DNA from: Cryphonectria parasitica EP155
Lineage: Eukaryota > Ascomycota > Sordariomycetes > Diaporthales > Cryphonectriaceae
DNA length: 64,000 nt
Assembly: GCF_011745365.1 (NCBI RefSeq)
Contig: NW_024468911.1
Coordinates: forward strand, 3,590,759-3,654,758
Direction: 5' to 3'
Each line of letters opens with the position of its first letter. Within the stretch, counting starts at the first letter, position 1. Below are positions 60,890 through 64,000 of the stretch, in pieces. The position numbers were made by a program, and so were the translations under genes. Under the pieces are notes generated by a model, which did no database searches, was not told the DNA's origin, and saw only the letters and a list, made by a program, of their open reading frames with translations.

Positions 60890-61594
60890 AGCAGGAGGGC
60901 AGCCTCTGCTGTCATCACGCCGTCCGACTCCATATCTGTGGCCGGGCACTCGCATCCCAACACTATCCCCCATGCTTCAAGCTCGGGCTGGAGCAGGCGG
61001 AGCGAGAGCGCACAGGAACTCCACTCTGATGCTTCACGGCCGGGTGATCCGCCAACTACTCGACAGCGGTCGCGATCTTCCACACTCGACACCAGATCAT
61101 CGATTAGGCCTGAGTTAAATCTAAGCACCCCTCGTGTACCCACAAATAACAGGATGATGGGAGAGCTAGCCAGCCCCTATGACACACCATCAAGCTGGGG
61201 AGGACCCAATGGGCGACGTATCGGTCCAAACTCCACACATCCGTCCTCGTCTGTCTCGCCCCGCGGTGGACCAGCATCTACTAGCCAGAGCAACGGCGTC
61301 ACCACCTTCAGAGGAAAACAATACCACGAACCTAAGAACGGCAGTGACGGCAAAATCTGCCTGCATACCCACCATCACCACTATTGGATCATCTCCGGCT
61401 CCGACCCGCTGCAGCAGGCTATACCAAGGCTCCGATCTTCACGAGAGCGTGTACCCCTCCAAAAGGCAGATCAGAGCAGCAGGTTCGATGGCCAGATGGA
61501 CTCGTGGCCGAGCGAGGGTGAGGTCGAGGCGCTGGCTAAGACTCGTCGACCCCCTTCTCGTGACACGAACCGTCGGTATTTCATAGATGCGTGA
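60890..61594 (+). CDS. possible second exon of the preceding gene, or separate small gene
   Basis: This open frame of over 220 codons continues the Ser/Pro/Arg-rich, disordered style of the preceding protein and ends RDTNRRYFIDA. It has a His-rich patch (CLHTHHHHYW). A GTGTGA donor at 60855 and GGGCAG acceptor near 60902 would join the two in phase (PPKVASAVITPSDS) through a 48-nt intron without a strong branch site. No homologue is recognised. As a stand-alone gene it would lack a convincing start with leader, so extension of the neighbour is favoured. Confidence 0.45.
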   Translation, partial: SRRAASAVITPSDSISVAGHSHPNTIPHASSSGWSRRSESAQELHSDASRPGDPPTTRQRSRSSTLDTRSSIRPELNLSTPRVPTNNRMMGELASPYDTPSSWGGPNGRRIGPNSTHPSSSVSPRGGPASTSQSNGVTTFRGKQYHEPKNGSDGKICLHTHHHHYWIISGSDPLQQAIPRLRSSRERVPLQKADQSSRFDGQMDSWPSEGEVEALAKTRRPPSRDTNRRYFIDA

Positions 61595-61884
61595 GGAGGG
61601 GGGTTTGGCAAGCCTTGCTCGAGGGCATGCACTATAACGTTATCGATAGGAGATATCCATTGTTGTCTTGATGCAGTTCCTGTTTTTGCCCAAAGCTTCA
61701 ATGCATCCTTGGGCTCTCTGATGGGTACTCCGCGGAAAACACTGAGACTTTCAGAAGAGCTGAAGGCCGTACTTGAGTATTATATAATAAACAGAAACCT
61801 TATTGTGTGAACTTTATTCACCAAGAAAATGTTAATTGCAATAACCGTCCTCCCTTTATAATGTGTGAACATGCAAATGCTAGT
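61595..61884. other. spacer before the 5S rRNA gene
   Basis: AT-rich non-coding DNA containing the 3' end of the preceding gene. Confidence 0.5.
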
Positions 61885-62003
61885 ACATGCGACCATAGGT
61901 AGTGGAAAACTTGGGATCCCGTCTGCTCTCCCCTAAATAAGCCACTAACCGCCGGATTAGTAGTTAAGTGGGTGACCATTAGCGAATACCCGGTGTTGCA
62001 TGT
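61885..62003 (+). rRNA. 5S ribosomal RNA
   Basis: About 119 nt match the fungal 5S pattern: ACATGCGACCATAG at the start, GTGGAAAAC and GGGATCCCGTCTGCTC, ATAAGCCACT, TAGTAGTTAAGTGGGTGACC (internal control region), AGCGAATACC and the closing GCATGT. The terminal stem pairs ACATGC with GCATGT perfectly. Other filamentous ascomycetes have ACATAC/GTATGT, as I remember, so the change is compensatory. A T-rich stretch follows (TTTT at once, then T10 near 62012), suitable for RNA polymerase III termination. The gene lies alone between protein genes, as is usual for 5S in Pezizomycotina. Probably functional. Confidence 0.88.
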
Positions 62004-62388
62004 TTTGGCCTTATTTTTTTTTCTTTTCCTTCTTATTTTTGGTTTCGATCCGTCATTTAAAACTTAAAATCATTCTGGCTGGTCATTTAAAATTATATAT
62101 GCCGTATCGTGTAGCTCATTCTGTATGACAAGTCGCCCCCTTTATCATCTTTTTTTCTTTTTTTCTTTCGGAGGCCAGGTCGTTGAGCTTCCGAAAATAT
62201 GAATAAGTGAGATAGGTAAAGGCCTGCGAGGATCGCATTCACTTTTTACTGAGGTCGTGAACGAGACATTGTGGATCTGAAGACGCATAGCATTGATTGT
62301 TGGTTAGGTATGGCAGGAGATAGATCTAAAGAGGTCGCAACTGTATGCCCAGCATTGCGTGTGAGAGACCCAATCTGCCACATCCTCT
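62004..62388. other. spacer between 5S rRNA and aldo-keto reductase
   Basis: T-rich non-coding DNA. TTTAAAATTA-type strings near 62050-62100 and C/T-rich runs near 62145-62170 are all that stands out. The right part is the 3' end of the aldo-keto reductase gene. Confidence 0.5.
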
Positions 62389-63578
62389 TCAGGCAAAGAT
62401 GCGGATGCCAAAGTCGGCGGGGTCATTGAACCGCAGGCCCTTGTCCAGCGCCGAGATGCTGGCCAGCTCCTCGGCCGTGAGGTCAAAGTCGGTGGAGTCG
62501 AGGTTCTGGGCCAGCCTCTCCTGGTTGTTGCTCTTGGGGATGACAATGATGTCGCGCTGAGTGGCCCAGCGGAGCAGGACCTGGGCGGGGGTCTTGCCGT
62601 GCTTCTTGGCGATGCCGGCGACGGTCTCGTTCTCGAACAAGGGGCCGACGTCCAGGGCGCGCTTGTTCTTGAGCTCGAGGAAGCTCTGCGGGCCGAAGGA
62701 GCTGTAGGCGGTCACCACGATGCCGTTCTCCTGGCACATCTGGATCAGGCCCGGCTGCACGAGGTACGGGTGGTGCTCGACCTGGTTGACGGCTGGCTTG
62801 ATCTTGGCGTAGCGGAGCACGTCGTAGAGCAGGCTGGCGTTAAAGTTGGCCACACCGATCGAGCGGAGGATGCCCTTGGGGTTGTCCTTGCTGATGACCA
62901 GCGACTCCAGGGCCTGCCAGGTCTCCTGGATTGGTACGGGGACCTGTGGGGCGACGTTCTTCTGGGCAGCGTCGGACCAGAAGCTTTTTTCGGGGAAGAG
63001 GGATGCGTTAGCACCTTGCTTTTTTGAGACTTTCTCCCTGTTGTCCCTGCTTGAGCAGAGGGTGGGGTAGATCTCTGTCCTGACTTACCATGGATACTTC
63101 AGCTCGCTCATGGGGAAGTGCTGTTGAGCGATGGGGAAGTGGATGAGATACTGTGCGCGTGCGAGGTCAGAATGTTTCCTTATGATGGCAAAAGACGCAG
63201 GAGGAGGAGGAGGAGGAGGAGGAGGAGAAGGAGTGTTGGATAAGTTGGGCTGCTCACCAAGTCCAGGTAGTCAACACCCCAGTTCTTGTTCTCAAAAGCC
63301 GCCATCTCGAGGACATGAGGCTTGGCATGGTAGTTGTTCCACAGCTTTGACGTGATGAAGAGCTCCTCGCGCTTGCAGACGCCCTCGTCCAGGGCCTTGC
63401 GCACGCCCTCGCCCGCCTCGGCCGAGTTCTGGTAGTCGTGCGCCCCGTCGATGTGGCGGTAGCCGAGCTTGATGGCGTTGTAGACGCTGTCGGCGGCATT
63501 TTCCTTGGGGACCTTCCAGATGCCGTAACCCACGAGGGGCATCTCGTAGCCAGAGGAGAGCGTGATGGATTTAGTCAT
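62389..63578 (-). CDS. aldo-keto reductase, D-xylose reductase type
   Basis: Three exons (63578-63258, 63150-63089, 62983-62389) give 325 residues. The catalytic tetrad is complete: Asp44, Tyr49 (HDYQN), Lys78 (TSKLWNNYH) and His111 (YLIHFP). The cofactor region [14 protein letters not shown] near the C-terminus, [15 protein letters not shown] and [15 protein letters not shown] are those of fungal NAD(P)H xylose reductases, which reduce xylose to xylitol. The segment after HFP is shorter and differs ([16 protein letters not shown]), so another aldose or aldehyde is possible. The third exon's acceptor is the unusual GAAAAAAG after a perfect GCTAAC branch. An in-frame ATG 72 nt upstream (63650) would add a mitochondrial-type leader. 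A GGA microsatellite lies in the first intron. Confidence 0.9.
63199..63225 (+). repeat. (GGA)n microsatellite in the aldo-keto reductase intron
   Basis: About nine GGA units lie in the 107-nt first intron. On the sense strand they form a CTC-rich pyrimidine tract. Confidence 0.9.
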
Positions 63579-63650
63579 CCTGGCTGCTGTTGTTGCGTAT
63601 GATCTTGCAAATGGTGTGGTCGTGAACTGACGAAGGGCGTATCGAAGCAT

Positions 63651-64000
63651 TTGGGGAAGATAAAATGGAGACAGGAAGTTGCCCCTCACGCTTGTTAAGG
63701 TGGCGGTGGTTCGGTTTGCAGCTACTGAGGAACGGAGAGGAAACGCTGTCTGCTGGAGAACTTATCGCAGGTGGGGATGGTAGCGTGACACAAAAACTGT
63801 CTTGACTGACCATCGAGGTTCTCAATTTACATACGATGTTACCTCTTTAGCCGCAATGCATCCTGCATTGCATCGGTTTTCTCTTATGCGTCCCGTGGAA
63901 GCTGCCAATGCTATAGTACACTAATGACCTTGTGTCAAGCCCCTCCCGTCCCTGCCTAAGTGAGTACCTACCAATCTGGTACGGTATATACTGTCCTATA
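63651..64000. promoter_or_regulatory. upstream region of the aldo-keto reductase, to window edge
   Basis: This contains the promoter of the minus-strand gene. TAC/GTA-rich strings (CTATAGTACACTA near 63912, TACGGTATATAC near 63980) resemble those at the left of the window. No gene is visible. Confidence 0.45.

Overview
The window is nuclear DNA of a filamentous ascomycete (Pezizomycotina), most likely a Sordariomycete. The genes are spread over both strands. Introns are short (about 50-240 nt) with fungal GT...CTAAC/CTGAC...AG signals. Proteins such as the CYP61 sterol desaturase, Ask1, Eaf7, Nur1, a TMEM16 scramblase and a fungal PG/PI transfer protein fit this group, and a lone 5S rRNA gene lies between protein genes. 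I joined exons by hand; for almost every recognised gene the frame closes and the length matches the family.

Layout. 1-8.7 kb: no supportable gene; microsatellites and a series of short TAC/GTA-rich near-palindromes. 8.7-15 kb: gamma-tubulin complex component (GCP6-like, -), NuA4 subunit Eaf7 (+), DASH subunit Ask1 (+). 17-20.5 kb: ERG5/CYP61 (+) and a mitochondrial-type rhodanese (+). 20.8-30.8 kb: a Yip1-family protein (-), then five neighbouring ribosome and translation genes: ubiquitin-eL40 fusion (-), RRN7 (-), eIF5A (-), deoxyhypusine hydroxylase (+) and RPA12 (-). 31.3-37 kb: cohesin loader Scc2 (+). 38.2-39.3 kb: Rab GTPase with a long insertion (-). 41.1-42.9 kb: flavocytochrome b2-type lactate dehydrogenase ending in SKL (-). 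44.3-45.7 kb: Rae1/Gle2 (+). 46.4-49.2 kb: SH3 protein (-). 50.2-52.7 kb: TMEM16 lipid scramblase (-). 53.5-54.5 kb: MDR oxidoreductase (-). 55.6-57.3 kb: NPC2-like lipid transfer protein (+) and V-ATPase subunit F (-). 57.8-61.6 kb: Nur1 (+) and an unrecognised disordered protein (+). 61.9 kb: 5S rRNA. 62.4-63.6 kb: xylose-reductase-like aldo-keto reductase (-).

The most striking arrangement is eIF5A head-to-head with the enzyme that completes hypusine on it, inside a run of five ribosome/translation genes. Other notable points are a ubiquitin-eL40 gene whose start codon is split onto a 7-nt microexon and whose stop codon stands alone after the last intron; a flavocytochrome b2 with a peroxisomal C-terminus; a GC-AG intron; and an aldo-keto reductase with an in-frame upstream start that would add a mitochondrial-type leader. 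I saw no transposase, reverse transcriptase, CRISPR array, biosynthetic gene cluster or viral gene.
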